A stretch of DNA of 16,468 nt from Bacteriovoracaceae bacterium. GTDB taxonomy: Bacteria > Bdellovibrionota > Bacteriovoracia > Bacteriovoracales > Bacteriovoracaceae. Below, piece after piece: positions 1 through 7,769 of this stretch (the first letter of the stretch is position 1; each line of letters begins with the position of its first letter). The position numbers were made by a program, and so were the translations under genes. The stretch lies in assembly GCA_023151145.1 (NCBI GenBank), contig JAKLJM010000009.1, positions 1-16,468 of the forward strand, given 5' to 3'. Below the pieces are notes generated by a model, which was not told the origin of the DNA, searched no databases, and saw only the letters and a list, made by a program, of their open reading frames with translations.

Positions 1-2432
1 GATCTACAAAAATAGTTATTGTTGTTGATGGGGTACCTCGTCGCGAAATTAAACGTTTAATTGAGGCCTATCCTAATGTCTTTTCTTACATCAGTTTTCC
101 CTTACAAAAAAGTGACGTTCAGGATGTCGTTCTAGAATTGAAATCTTTTTTAGAATCACATAAAAAATCTAAAACGAACGAAGGCATTAAGGCCAGTAAG
201 TTTGATTTAGAATTTTCCATTTTAGCGGGTGAGGATGGTCATGAAAATGAAGCGATTTCAACTCCGGCGGAGTCTATGGATGAATTAAACTCTGCAGATA
301 GAAAAGCACTCTCAAAAAAACTCGGAATATTTAATTTTTTTGATGAAAAAGAATTTGATCAAAAATCTGAACTCAATCAAAGAATTCAGTATAAATTTAA
401 TCATGTCTATGGACCACCGGATTCCAGAACGAGAAGCAATTTATTTTTCAGTAAAGCGCTCCAAAAAGCGGGTTCATCACTTGAATTACCGACAGAAGAT
501 TTAGACGATTTAGACAATATAAAAGAAGTTTTCACTTCACAGGACGACGATATGGCCACCAAAAATAAAAAAGGCTTAGAGTTTAATTTGCCTAAACTTG
601 AATTTGATGACACACCGGAGTCACCAAAAGAAGAAGTAAGTCAAAAAGCAAATTTAGATTTTGATTTAGAGTTTGGTAGCGATGAAGAGGGAAGTTCTGC
701 AGAAGATCTCGATATTGAATCTAAACTTAATGAATCTAAAATTGACCAACAAGAGAATCAAGATCTCGGGATTGATTTTAGTAATGATTTAGATTTAGAA
801 ATTGAAAAAGCACAAAGCAATCCAGATGCTACAAGTAAAACCATAGTTTTTGATCGCTCGAGCTTAAACGCCGTAAAAACCCCGCTTTCTTCCGATGGTA
901 AAGCAAGTGGGCTCAATTTTGATTCATTAGATGACGACAACGATGAAGACCTTTTTGGTTTGCAACAAAATCATTCCAATGAAAATAGTTCTAACAATTT
1001 AGAAGTTCCAGAAAATGGGTTAGACCTATCTGGTATTGATAATAGCCAAGTCGGATTTTCTATAGAATCTAAACTTGCGCCGACGGAATTATCACCATCT
1101 ACTTTAGATCAAGACAGCCCAGGTCTTAGTTTGTCAGATGATAATGATGATGCTTTTGAATTAGAATTAGGAACTAGTGCTGCAAAAAAATCTAAAACTG
1201 AAGTTATTGTAGAGACTACTGGCTCTCTTGATCAAGAGACAAAAGATTTAGCCGATAGTTTAGAATTTAAAACTGATTCTGGGTCAATTGGTAGTAACTC
1301 TACCGCTGATTATATGTCGACAGCAGAAGCTCGCGCCAACATAGAATCCACGATTAATGATATAGTGAGACCACAATTTGGGGACAAGACAGAAGAAATT
1401 GATCTAGGACTTAATCTTTCAGGGGATGAAGCGACGGTCTTGGCCGATGCCGATTTATTTAAAAACGATGCTGATGATTTTTCGAGAGAATTTAAATATA
1501 AACAAAAAGATCATAGTTTATCTTTTACCGCGAAAAAAGATACAGAAAAAAATATACAAGATATTTCGTTTGGAAATGGGTTAAATCTAGAAAGAAGTGA
1601 AATCACAGAACCATCTTTGTCTGGCTATGATATCTCTTCATCAAATATCGAAACGGCAAGTCTTCTAGCGGAGGCACCTCAGCCAAAACCAAATGAAGCC
1701 CTTATTTTTAAGAATCTAGACCGCGAAGAAGACAGATCTTATGAATCGAGAACTACTAAAAATACAAATACAGATCAATTGATTCAAGAACACAGAAGAA
1801 CTGAAAAACCAGAATATGTTGGCAGCAACTATATGGATGAAGATTTTGTCAGAGCTCAAGCCACGATTAGGCAATTAAGAGAAGAGCGGGATGAGCTTTT
1901 ACTAGAAATTAAGCAACTAAAACGGGAAACCAAAGAGCTTGAGCAAGAAAATTTAAGTTTAAGAGCAGAAAACGACGAATTAAGAATAGAGCAATCTATT
2001 TCAAGAAAACGTCAATTGGCCGAATTGGAAGATTTAAAATATCATTTGCAGCTCGCTGATGAAAAAAGATTAACTGCTGAAGAGAAGTTAAGACATAGTG
2101 AGAAAAATAGAGAAAAATTAGAGCAAAATTTAAGATTAGATTTCTCTCAAGTTAGACAAAGAGAAAAGGAATTAGAAAATCAATTAGAACTTTTATCGAT
2201 TGATCATGATACACAGATCCAAACAAGAGATTCTAAGATTTTAGAGTTAAGAAGAAAAATTGAATCTCTTGAGTTTAATATGGAAAATGCTTCAATTAGA
2301 GAACAAAAAACTAATGAAGATAAAAAGAAACTTGAAGATAAACTTGTAAAAATTATGAAGACTCTACGTCATTCCATCGAAAATATTGATGATGAGAGAT
2401 ATAGTGCAAATAATGACGGTGAAAACGATTAG
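1..2432 (+). CDS. Pseudo-receiver / acidic linker / coiled-coil protein, 5'-truncated by the window
   Basis: The frame is open from nt 3 to the TAG at 2430-2432 (809 residues visible), so the true start lies left of the window; the TTG at 138 is internal. Residues 1-52 read as the second half of a CheY-like receiver: a hydrophobic strand (KIVIVVDG), a helix, a strand (FSYISFPL) and a final helix. The usual Lys-Pro after the last strand is Phe-Pro, so the domain is probably a non-phosphorylated pseudo-receiver. Residues about 90-165 form a mixed, possibly folded segment (KLGIFNFFDE, YGPPDSRTRS). Residues about 189-545 are acidic, low-complexity and carry repeated GLxL/F motifs. Residues about 616-790 are a long charged coiled coil. 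Receiver plus disordered region plus coiled coil is the architecture of the myxobacterial polarity/motility proteins AglZ and FrzS, and RomR is looser kin. A similar scaffold role is inference only. It is the first visible gene of an operon with the diguanylate cyclase 20 bp downstream. Confidence 0.8.
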   Translation, partial: STKIVIVVDGVPRREIKRLIEAYPNVFSYISFPLQKSDVQDVVLELKSFLESHKKSKTNEGIKASKFDLEFSILAGEDGHENEAISTPAESMDELNSADRKALSKKLGIFNFFDEKEFDQKSELNQRIQYKFNHVYGPPDSRTRSNLFFSKALQKAGSSLELPTEDLDDLDNIKEVFTSQDDDMATKNKKGLEFNLPKLEFDDTPESPKEEVSQKANLDFDLEFGSDEEGSSAEDLDIESKLNESKIDQQENQDLGIDFSNDLDLEIEKAQSNPDATSKTIVFDRSSLNAVKTPLSSDGKASGLNFDSLDDDNDEDLFGLQQNHSNENSSNNLEVPENGLDLSGIDNSQVGFSIESKLAPTELSPSTLDQDSPGLSLSDDNDDAFELELGTSAAKKSKTEVIVETTGSLDQETKDLADSLEFKTDSGSIGSNSTADYMSTAEARANIESTINDIVRPQFGDKTEEIDLGLNLSGDEATVLADADLFKNDADDFSREFKYKQKDHSLSFTAKKDTEKNIQDISFGNGLNLERSEITEPSLSGYDISSSNIETASLLAEAPQPKPNEALIFKNLDREEDRSYESRTTKNTNTDQLIQEHRRTEKPEYVGSNYMDEDFVRAQATIRQLREERDELLLEIKQLKRETKELEQENLSLRAENDELRIEQSISRKRQLAELEDLKYHLQLADEKRLTAEEKLRHSEKNREKLEQNLRLDFSQVRQREKELENQLELLSIDHDTQIQTRDSKILELRRKIESLEFNMENASIREQKTNEDKKKLEDKLVKIMKTLRHSIENIDDERYSANNDGEND

Positions 2433-2452
2433 TTTTCAACCAGGATAGTTAA

Positions 2453-3406
2453 ATGAAAAACCATAAAAATGATATTTTAAATGTTGAAGCCATTAAGACT
2501 CTATTGTCTTTTATAAAGATTGAACAAGAGCGCCATTTTTTTGAAGAGGTGGTTCATTTTTTAACGGTGAAATATAACTGGAAAGATTTTTGTTTTGTTT
2601 CAACCAGCACAATGGAAGAAGATCGTGTTGAAAAAATGCGTGTTTTGGCCGGGAAACAATTTTCAACTGAGGATTTTTGGAAAAAAATAAAAAATGAAAA
2701 AAGAGAAAATTGTTTTCATTTTTTAGGTAATAGAAAAAATCAATATTATTTTATTGTCTGTTGTGATCAAAAAAATCAACTAGAGGACGTTGCACTTCTA
2801 GTATCGGTCGTTCATACATTTTTTGAAAATTTGGCGAAAATTGAAGATTTAAAAAAGAGTCATGACTTGATCTATATTGATGATGTGACAGGCTTGTATA
2901 ATCAACGAAAATTAAATCTTGATTTGATTTATTATGTCGATCATTTTCAAAAACATAAACATGCTTTTTGTGTACTCTTTATCGATGTAGATTTCTTCAA
3001 AAAAATTAATGATAGCCACGGCCATTTAGTGGGAACTAGAATCTTAGAGATGATGGCGAAAGAAATTAAACTTTTACTTCGAGACGCAGATCTTCTTTAT
3101 CGTTATGGGGGAGATGAATTCGTCGTACTCTTACCAGATACTCAATTAGATGGTGGAAGAATCGTTGGGCAGCGTATTCTTGAAAGAATTCGTGATCATT
3201 TTTTTGAGGTATCAACACCTCAAAAACATCTCTCGCTAAATATGACATTATCCATTGGGGTCGCAGAGTGTCCAACTGATGCCAATAATGTGGAAGACTT
3301 ATTGTCTTTTGCAGATCGAATGATGTATGGAGCTAAATCATCAGGTCGAGGAACGGTTTTCTTCGCCCACGATCAATTATCAAAACATCCTAAAAAAATA
3401 TCTTAA
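2453..3406 (+). CDS. Diguanylate cyclase (GGDEF domain) with N-terminal sensor-like region
   Basis: This 317-residue protein should condense two GTP into cyclic di-GMP. The C-terminal GGDEF domain starts at the DDVTGLYN motif (143-150), continues through the metal/substrate segment IDVDFFKKIND (177-187) and has an intact active site GGDEF at 219-223. An RxxD inhibitory site (RDAD, 210-213) lies exactly five residues before it, so product inhibition is expected. Residues 1-130 show no membrane segment or clear signal peptide. They alternate helices and hydrophobic strands like a GAF-type domain, but this is a guess. ATG at 2453 follows AGGA at 2442-2445 and a 20-bp gap from the upstream coiled-coil gene, so the two are probably co-transcribed and the cyclase may act locally with that scaffold. 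Catalytic assignment is strong; the input signal is unknown. Confidence 0.95.
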   Translation: MKNHKNDILNVEAIKTLLSFIKIEQERHFFEEVVHFLTVKYNWKDFCFVSTSTMEEDRVEKMRVLAGKQFSTEDFWKKIKNEKRENCFHFLGNRKNQYYFIVCCDQKNQLEDVALLVSVVHTFFENLAKIEDLKKSHDLIYIDDVTGLYNQRKLNLDLIYYVDHFQKHKHAFCVLFIDVDFFKKINDSHGHLVGTRILEMMAKEIKLLLRDADLLYRYGGDEFVVLLPDTQLDGGRIVGQRILERIRDHFFEVSTPQKHLSLNMTLSIGVAECPTDANNVEDLLSFADRMMYGAKSSGRGTVFFAHDQLSKHPKKIS

Positions 3407-3436
3407 AGTTTATAGTTTTTAGCTAAGAGGCGTATT

Positions 3437-4516
3437 ATGTTGGTCTTAATTTTGAGTGATTTACATTTAGGTAAAGGTAAATTTCTCAAAAACGGGCAGC
3501 TTAATATTTTAGAAGATTTTTTTGAAGACGATAAATTTTTTGATTTCTGTGAATATTATTCAAAAGGAGAATGGGCAGATGCGCCAGTTCATCTCATTCT
3601 CAATGGTGATATTTTAAATTTGATTCAAGTTGATATCGACGGTGTTTTTACTCATATCATTGACGATGAAGTGACTGTTCGGGCCATTGATTCAATCGTA
3701 AAAGGTCATGCAAAATTTTTTGAAGCTCTTAGAAAATTTTTAAAATCTCCTAATAAAGAAATTACCTATATTATCGGGAATCACGATGCGGGAATGGCCT
3801 TTAAAAAAGCTCAAACCGCTCTTAGAACTTATGTCGGTGAGGAATTGCAATTTGCCTTTGAAGTTAATTTATGTGGAGTTCATGTCGAGCATGGTCATCG
3901 CTTTGAAGTGATCAATACAGTACCATCGAATTCATATTTCATGGAAGGTCCTAATGGACGATTGATTCTTAATTTACCGTGGGGGAGTTTGTTTTGTATT
4001 TCTCTTCTCCCTATTCTGAAAAAAGATCGACCGAGCATTGATAAAGTGCGCCCCTTAAGCTCTTATATTAAGTGGTGTTTTCTCTATGATTTCTCTTATT
4101 TTGTTAAACTCGTTAAAAAAGTTGTGAGTTATCTCATTGAAACGAATTTTGATGAGTATGTAAGACAGAATAGAAACTTTAAAACTACAATTCATGTTCT
4201 AAAACAAATTACGATTTATCCACTCTATTGGAAAAAAGCGAAACAAATTTTAAAACGTCACAAAGAAATTCATACTGTGGTTATGGGGCATACCCACGTG
4301 TCTGAATGGGCTAGATTTCCTGAAAATCGTTATTATTTTAATACCGGTACTTGGAACACTATCCCTAGTGTGGACGCAGGTCAATTCGAACAATCGCAAA
4401 AAATGAGTTATGTTTATTTAAAGCTAGACCCCGAAAAACATTTGCTATTGGCCGGGTCTGTGAATATTTGGCATGGTCAATGGAAGCCATATCGAGAAGA
4501 AGTTTCAGCAGTCTAA
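3437..4516 (+). CDS. Calcineurin-like metallophosphoesterase
   Basis: The 359-residue product carries the full set of metallophosphoesterase motifs: SDLHLG with D8 and H10, NGD at 56-58, GNHD at 114-117, a histidine pair in EHGH at 151-154, and GHTH at 284-287. These bind two metal ions and catalyse phosphoester or pyrophosphate hydrolysis. The central segment (about 160-270) is larger than in compact members such as LpxH (about 240 residues). It contains a hydrophobic stretch at 178-194 and many basic/aromatic residues, which would suit a membrane-surface substrate. UDP-2,3-diacylglucosamine hydrolase-like activity is one possibility, but the substrate cannot be named from sequence. The start ATG has AAGAGG at 3425-3430. 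It lies 30 bp after the diguanylate cyclase and is followed by a hairpin, so it is probably the last gene of that operon. Confidence 0.9.
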   Translation: MLVLILSDLHLGKGKFLKNGQLNILEDFFEDDKFFDFCEYYSKGEWADAPVHLILNGDILNLIQVDIDGVFTHIIDDEVTVRAIDSIVKGHAKFFEALRKFLKSPNKEITYIIGNHDAGMAFKKAQTALRTYVGEELQFAFEVNLCGVHVEHGHRFEVINTVPSNSYFMEGPNGRLILNLPWGSLFCISLLPILKKDRPSIDKVRPLSSYIKWCFLYDFSYFVKLVKKVVSYLIETNFDEYVRQNRNFKTTIHVLKQITIYPLYWKKAKQILKRHKEIHTVVMGHTHVSEWARFPENRYYFNTGTWNTIPSVDAGQFEQSQKMSYVYLKLDPEKHLLLAGSVNIWHGQWKPYREEVSAV

Positions 4517-4528
4517 ACTTCAAATAAC

Positions 4529-4548
4529 AGCCCCACAAGTGTGGGGCT
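4529..4548. terminator. Bidirectional hairpin between convergent operons
   Basis: A perfect 8-bp inverted repeat (AGCCCCAC / GTGGGGCT) with an AAGT loop sits in the 48-bp gap between the phosphoesterase stop (4516) and the stop of the minus-strand lysine-rich gene (4565). It is the most GC-rich spot in the neighbourhood. Neither side has a long uninterrupted T tract; the plus side continues AGATTTAAG and the minus side GTTATTTG. Termination is therefore inferred from position and stem strength. Confidence 0.75.
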
Positions 4549-4564
4549 AGATTTAAGAAGTAAT

Positions 4565-4975
4565 TTACTTTTTAGCTCTCTTAGCTTTTTTAACTAATGT
4601 TTTTTTCGAAGGTGCAGCTACTTTTTTGGTCGCTTTCTTCTTCGCACCCTTTTTCCCTTTTGTCGCTTTTTTGGTTTTTAAAATACCTTCAAGCTTTTTT
4701 TGTAATTTTGAAAATTCTTTTTTCTGAGATACTACAAAACTTTTTGCTTTTTTTATTTCTTCTTTAATAATTTTATCAACCATAATTTCAATTTGAGCTT
4801 TTTCTTCTTGAAATTTTTTCATCACATCAGGGATGTTACTTTCAATTAATTTTTTAAAATCTTTTTCTGCGTTTTTGATAAGTTTTTCAACTCGTTTTTG
4901 TGCATCTCCAAGATTTGTTTTTAATTTTAAGCCATTTAGTTCTTTTTTAATGTTTGCGAACGATTTAATACTCAT
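4565..4975 (-). CDS. Small lysine-rich protein with histone H1-like C-terminal tail (phasin/H1-like)
   Basis: This 136-residue, strongly basic protein has two parts. Residues 1-99 are predicted to be long amphipathic helix, rich in K, E and hydrophobics with no cysteine and no signal peptide. Residues 100-136 are a lysine/alanine/threonine tail with KKATK, KKGAKKK and KKAKRAKK blocks, as in histone H1-type bacterial proteins. A helical bundle plus a KA-rich DNA-binding tail is also the layout of PhaF-type phasins, which link polymer granules to the nucleoid. Which of the two applies cannot be decided here. A near-perfect GGAGGA (complement of 4981-4986) lies 5 nt before the ATG. That site fills most of the 13-bp gap after the NAD synthetase stop, so the gene is probably second in that operon and highly translated. 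Nucleic-acid binding is inferred from charge only. Confidence 0.8.
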   Translation of the reverse strand: MSIKSFANIKKELNGLKLKTNLGDAQKRVEKLIKNAEKDFKKLIESNIPDVMKKFQEEKAQIEIMVDKIIKEEIKKAKSFVVSQKKEFSKLQKKLEGILKTKKATKGKKGAKKKATKKVAAPSKKTLVKKAKRAKK

Positions 4976-4980
4976 AGATT

Positions 4981-4986
4981 TCCTCC
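4981..4986 (-). promoter_or_regulatory. Strong ribosome binding site of the H1-like gene
   Basis: Read on the minus strand, GGAGGA precedes ATG (4975-4973) by five bases. It lies wholly inside the 13-bp gap after the NAD synthetase stop, fixes the start, and is the closest match to the anti-Shine-Dalgarno consensus noticed in the window. Confidence 0.8.
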
Positions 4987-4988
4987 AT

Positions 4989-6719
4989 TTAAAATGTGAA
5001 CGTTTTTTTTAAGATAGGGTTGCGGTATCCGAAGCCAAAACTTTTATGTTTAATTTTAACGATAGGACAAAATTGTTTTCTTTTGTATTCCGATCTTTGC
5101 CATAATGAATGTATTTTTTGAATATCTTTTTCTTTAAAACCTAGCTTTTTTAAATCTTCTGGAGACGTTTGATAGCTAAGTAAATGTTCTAATAGGGCAT
5201 CGAGCTCAGGATAGGGTAGGAGTGAATCTTCATCTTTTTGATCTTCTCTAAGTTCCGCGCTAGGAGGCCTTGCAATGATGTCTGCGGGAATAATTCCAGG
5301 ATATTTTTTATTGATAAATTTGGCCAATTCAAAAACTTCAGTTTTATACAGGTCACCTAAAATTGACAATGCCCCAACGGAATCACCATAAAGTGTAGAG
5401 TATCCTACGGCCAGTTCTGATTTGTTAGAAGTATTTATGACCATGGCACCAGTGTCGTTGGAGCGAGCATAGATAAGTGCTCCTCGTAAACGACTTTGAA
5501 TATTCTCATCGGCCAAACCTTTTAATTCATTTTGGAAGGTATCACGGTAATTATTTCGTATGGTAGAATGAATGAATTTAATGGGAAAGGTTGTGAGCTT
5601 GATGCCTAAATTGCGGCATAAATCTAGGGAGAGGTCATAACTTAAGCTACTAGAAAAAAATCCCGGCATAAAAACGGCTTCCAGTTGCTGATTTTTTGTG
5701 AGAGCTAATTTAGCTATAGTTAAAACCAGGGCAGAATCCATTCCCCCTGAAAGAGCGACTAGAAATTTTTGCATATTTGTTTTTTGAGCATATTCTTGCA
5801 GTGAAAATATAAGAGCATTCAAAATTTCTAGGCATTCTGTATCAGTCAAAGGTCGCAAACGTTTTTTGTCTTCCGTTAATCTTTGATAAAAAATAGTAGA
5901 CCATGAACTTGTTGGTTGTTCAGGGTATGCTATTCCATTGCTTTGAAATTTTGGCAGGATCGTATTGAGAAAATCTTTTTTAAATAGATCTGCTTTTAAC
6001 ACCAAGCTCTTGCCATCTGTTAAAAAAGATTGTCCATCAAAAAGAATTTCATCTTCAAAGCCTACGCGATTTACATAGGCAACGGGGCATTTTAATAATT
6101 CCGCGACTTCATTTGCTCTTTTTAAACGTTCATCAAATTTTTGTAGATGATAAGGTGAAGCTGAAAGATTGATACATAAATCGAGGGGAGCCAGCTTTTG
6201 AAGCTCGCGTACAGGATCATGAGCATGCAGGTGAGAAAACCACATATCTTCACAAATTAAAAGGCCAATTTTTTTGCCTTGAAATTCTAGAATACTAGTT
6301 TCTTTTCCGGCCGAAAAATATTTCTTTTCTTCATAGAGGTCATAAGTTGGTAGAAGTTGTTTTACCGCCACTACTTTTAATTTTTCACCTGGTTTTAAAC
6401 TGTACATGACGTTTTCTATTTTGAGTAACTGACCTTGATCACTGAAGTGATAGTTTAAGCCACCTAAAAGTGCCAATTGTTCTTTATTCGATTTCGGTCT
6501 TCTTTCTGACCAAAGATTGATATCTTCTAAGAGCTGCATATACTCTTGTATAAAGCTTTTTTGTAGCGGCAAGTCTTGTAATGGGTAGCCTGTCAAGAAT
6601 AATTCTGGAAAAAGGTTTAAGCCTTCTGAGTTAGGTCTTTGCAAAATTTCAGTCAAATCTTGAAAAATCGCCTCAAAATCACCTATTTCGTGGTGTGTTT
6701 GATTAAGATTTAGTTGCAT
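4989..6719 (-). CDS. nadE: Glutamine-dependent NAD+ synthetase
   Basis: This 576-residue enzyme makes NAD+ from nicotinic acid adenine dinucleotide, ATP and glutamine. The N-terminal nitrilase-type amidase domain (about 1-265) supplies ammonia and shows its triad: E39 in FPELFLTGYP, K120 before the QLLPTYDLYEE segment, and C156 in LLICEDMW. The C-terminal synthetase domain (about 290-576) has the ATP-pyrophosphatase P-loop SGGMDSA at 324-330. It also has the conserved NKSELAVGY...GDSVGAL segment from 432 and the expected PPSAELR and closing FGFGYRNPI segments. Length matches the two-domain bacterial form. The ATG is preceded by AAGGA (complement of 6727-6731). A probable promoter lies at 6756-6800, and the H1-like gene follows 13 bp downstream. 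The initial Met-Gln-Leu-Asn-Leu-Asn-Gln matches the usual first strand, supporting this start. Confidence 0.97.
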   Translation of the reverse strand: MQLNLNQTHHEIGDFEAIFQDLTEILQRPNSEGLNLFPELFLTGYPLQDLPLQKSFIQEYMQLLEDINLWSERRPKSNKEQLALLGGLNYHFSDQGQLLKIENVMYSLKPGEKLKVVAVKQLLPTYDLYEEKKYFSAGKETSILEFQGKKIGLLICEDMWFSHLHAHDPVRELQKLAPLDLCINLSASPYHLQKFDERLKRANEVAELLKCPVAYVNRVGFEDEILFDGQSFLTDGKSLVLKADLFKKDFLNTILPKFQSNGIAYPEQPTSSWSTIFYQRLTEDKKRLRPLTDTECLEILNALIFSLQEYAQKTNMQKFLVALSGGMDSALVLTIAKLALTKNQQLEAVFMPGFFSSSLSYDLSLDLCRNLGIKLTTFPIKFIHSTIRNNYRDTFQNELKGLADENIQSRLRGALIYARSNDTGAMVINTSNKSELAVGYSTLYGDSVGALSILGDLYKTEVFELAKFINKKYPGIIPADIIARPPSAELREDQKDEDSLLPYPELDALLEHLLSYQTSPEDLKKLGFKEKDIQKIHSLWQRSEYKRKQFCPIVKIKHKSFGFGYRNPILKKTFTF

Positions 6720-6755
6720 GGATAAGTCCTTAGGGTTATTAATTCCGTAGGCTTT

Positions 6756-6796
6756 ATTATACCCAAAATTATACGATTGGCATCACTTGTTTTCGA
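6756..6796 (-). promoter_or_regulatory. Probable sigma-70-type promoter of the nadE operon
   Basis: On the minus strand a perfect TATAAT (complement of 6768-6773) lies 17 bp downstream of TCGAAA (complement of 6791-6796), which matches four of six positions of the -35 consensus TTGACA. A second TATAAT (complement of 6756-6761) lies 12 bp closer to the gene without a good -35. Transcription would begin around 6750-6761, leaving a leader of about 30-40 nt. This is assignment by consensus only. Confidence 0.5.
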
Positions 6797-6800
6797 TTGG
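6774..6800. repeat. 7-bp direct repeat CGATTGG, possible operator
   Basis: CGATTGG occurs at 6774-6780 and again at 6794-6800, exactly 20 bp apart (about two helical turns). On the minus strand one copy abuts the -10 hexamer of the proposed nadE promoter and the other overlaps its -35. The interval is also the divergent promoter region of the EamA gene, so a bound protein could affect both directions. No known operator consensus was recognised. Confidence 0.4.
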
Positions 6801-6827
6801 TAAGAATCGTCTTGTGCTCTCAGTCTT

Positions 6828-6839
6828 GGAGTTATCGTG
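6828..6839 (+). promoter_or_regulatory. Ribosome binding site and GTG start of the EamA gene
   Basis: GGAG at 6828-6831 is followed five bases later by GTG at 6837. This pair decides the start, since the next in-frame ATG (Met13) would remove most of the first membrane helix. Confidence 0.7.
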
Positions 6840-7754
6840 TTAGGTTTTTCTCTGGTTGTCCTGGCCAGCTTTATGTGGGCAATCGATACATTGATTCGTT
6901 ATCCCTTATTAGGAAGTGGGGTGACTCCTGATCAACTGGTCTTTGGCGAACATTTATTTTTAGTTCTTTTTTTTCTCCCCTTATTTTTAAAGCGCAAAGA
7001 AACATTTTTAGAGTTTAAAATTTCGCATTTCGTTGGCTTTCTTGTCATCGGGGTTTTTGGTTCGGCCATTGCCACTTTGGCTTTTACAGAAGCGTTTCGA
7101 GTAATTAATCCCAGTTTAGTTATTATCATGCAAAAACTTCAGCCCTTTGTAGCGGTGTTTTTTGCTCGGTTTATTTTGGGTGAACGTCCCAAAAAAGAGT
7201 TTTGGCCTTTGATGGTTTTGACAATTATTGGAGTCTTTTTAGTAAGTGCTCCAGAAATGTGGTCGGGTTTGAAATCGTTAAATTGGGATATTGATCTCAT
7301 TCGTCAAAGTTTTAAAAAAGAAAGTGCAATTGGTCTTTTATTGACCATGATTGCTGTTGTTTCATGGGGAGCTTCAACAGTTTTTGGAAAAAAGCTATCT
7401 CAATCTAGTTATTCACCTAACGCCATCATGGCCGGCAGATTCTTATTTGGATTTGTTTTTCTTAGTTTTTATCTCTGGGCCAACCAAAGTTATCAACATT
7501 TTACCTACAATCCTATGGTTTGGAGTAAAATTTTAGCGATGGTGACAATTTCAGGTCTTTTGGGGATGTATTTGTACTACCGAGGCCTAAAATTAATTTC
7601 GGCCAGAGCAGCTGCAGTTGCAGAATTGTTTTTTCCACTAGCATCTGTGTGTATAAATTGGGTATTATTAAATAAACCACTTGAACCAATTCAAATCCTA
7701 GGGGCCATTTTAATGTTGGCTTCAGCTACAATTGTTCAATGGAAAAATTATTAG
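6837..7754 (+). CDS. EamA-family (drug/metabolite transporter superfamily) permease
   Basis: This 305-residue inner-membrane protein has about ten hydrophobic segments (roughly 2-20, 36-51, 64-82, 88-110, 120-137, 163-179, 188-206, 219-236, 243-275 and 284-301) in two tandem EamA halves. The end of each half has the family pattern: INPSLVIIMQKLQPFVAVFFARFILGE near 89-115, and a related ARAAAVAELFFPLASVCINWVLL near 256-278. Members export or import small metabolites such as amino acids, nucleotide sugars or drugs; the substrate here is unknown. Translation starts at GTG 6837 with GGAG at 6828-6831. No ATG fits, because the first transmembrane helix begins at once. It lies 15 bp before a UDP-glucuronate decarboxylase-like gene, so a role in moving a sugar precursor is possible but unproven. 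Confidence 0.9.
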   Translation: MLGFSLVVLASFMWAIDTLIRYPLLGSGVTPDQLVFGEHLFLVLFFLPLFLKRKETFLEFKISHFVGFLVIGVFGSAIATLAFTEAFRVINPSLVIIMQKLQPFVAVFFARFILGERPKKEFWPLMVLTIIGVFLVSAPEMWSGLKSLNWDIDLIRQSFKKESAIGLLLTMIAVVSWGASTVFGKKLSQSSYSPNAIMAGRFLFGFVFLSFYLWANQSYQHFTYNPMVWSKILAMVTISGLLGMYLYYRGLKLISARAAAVAELFFPLASVCINWVLLNKPLEPIQILGAILMLASATIVQWKNY

Positions 7755-7769
7755 AGAAAGGTAAAAGAC

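Noticed and set aside
138..140. TTG as start codon of the first gene
   Set aside because: The same frame stays open to the left edge and the added 45 residues form receiver-like strands and helices. There is no ribosome site before the TTG.
5000..5060. Runs of A and T through the window as phase-variable tracts
   Set aside because: Many 6-8 base A/T runs occur but they are scattered as expected at this base composition. None breaks a gene or sits in an obvious promoter spacer.
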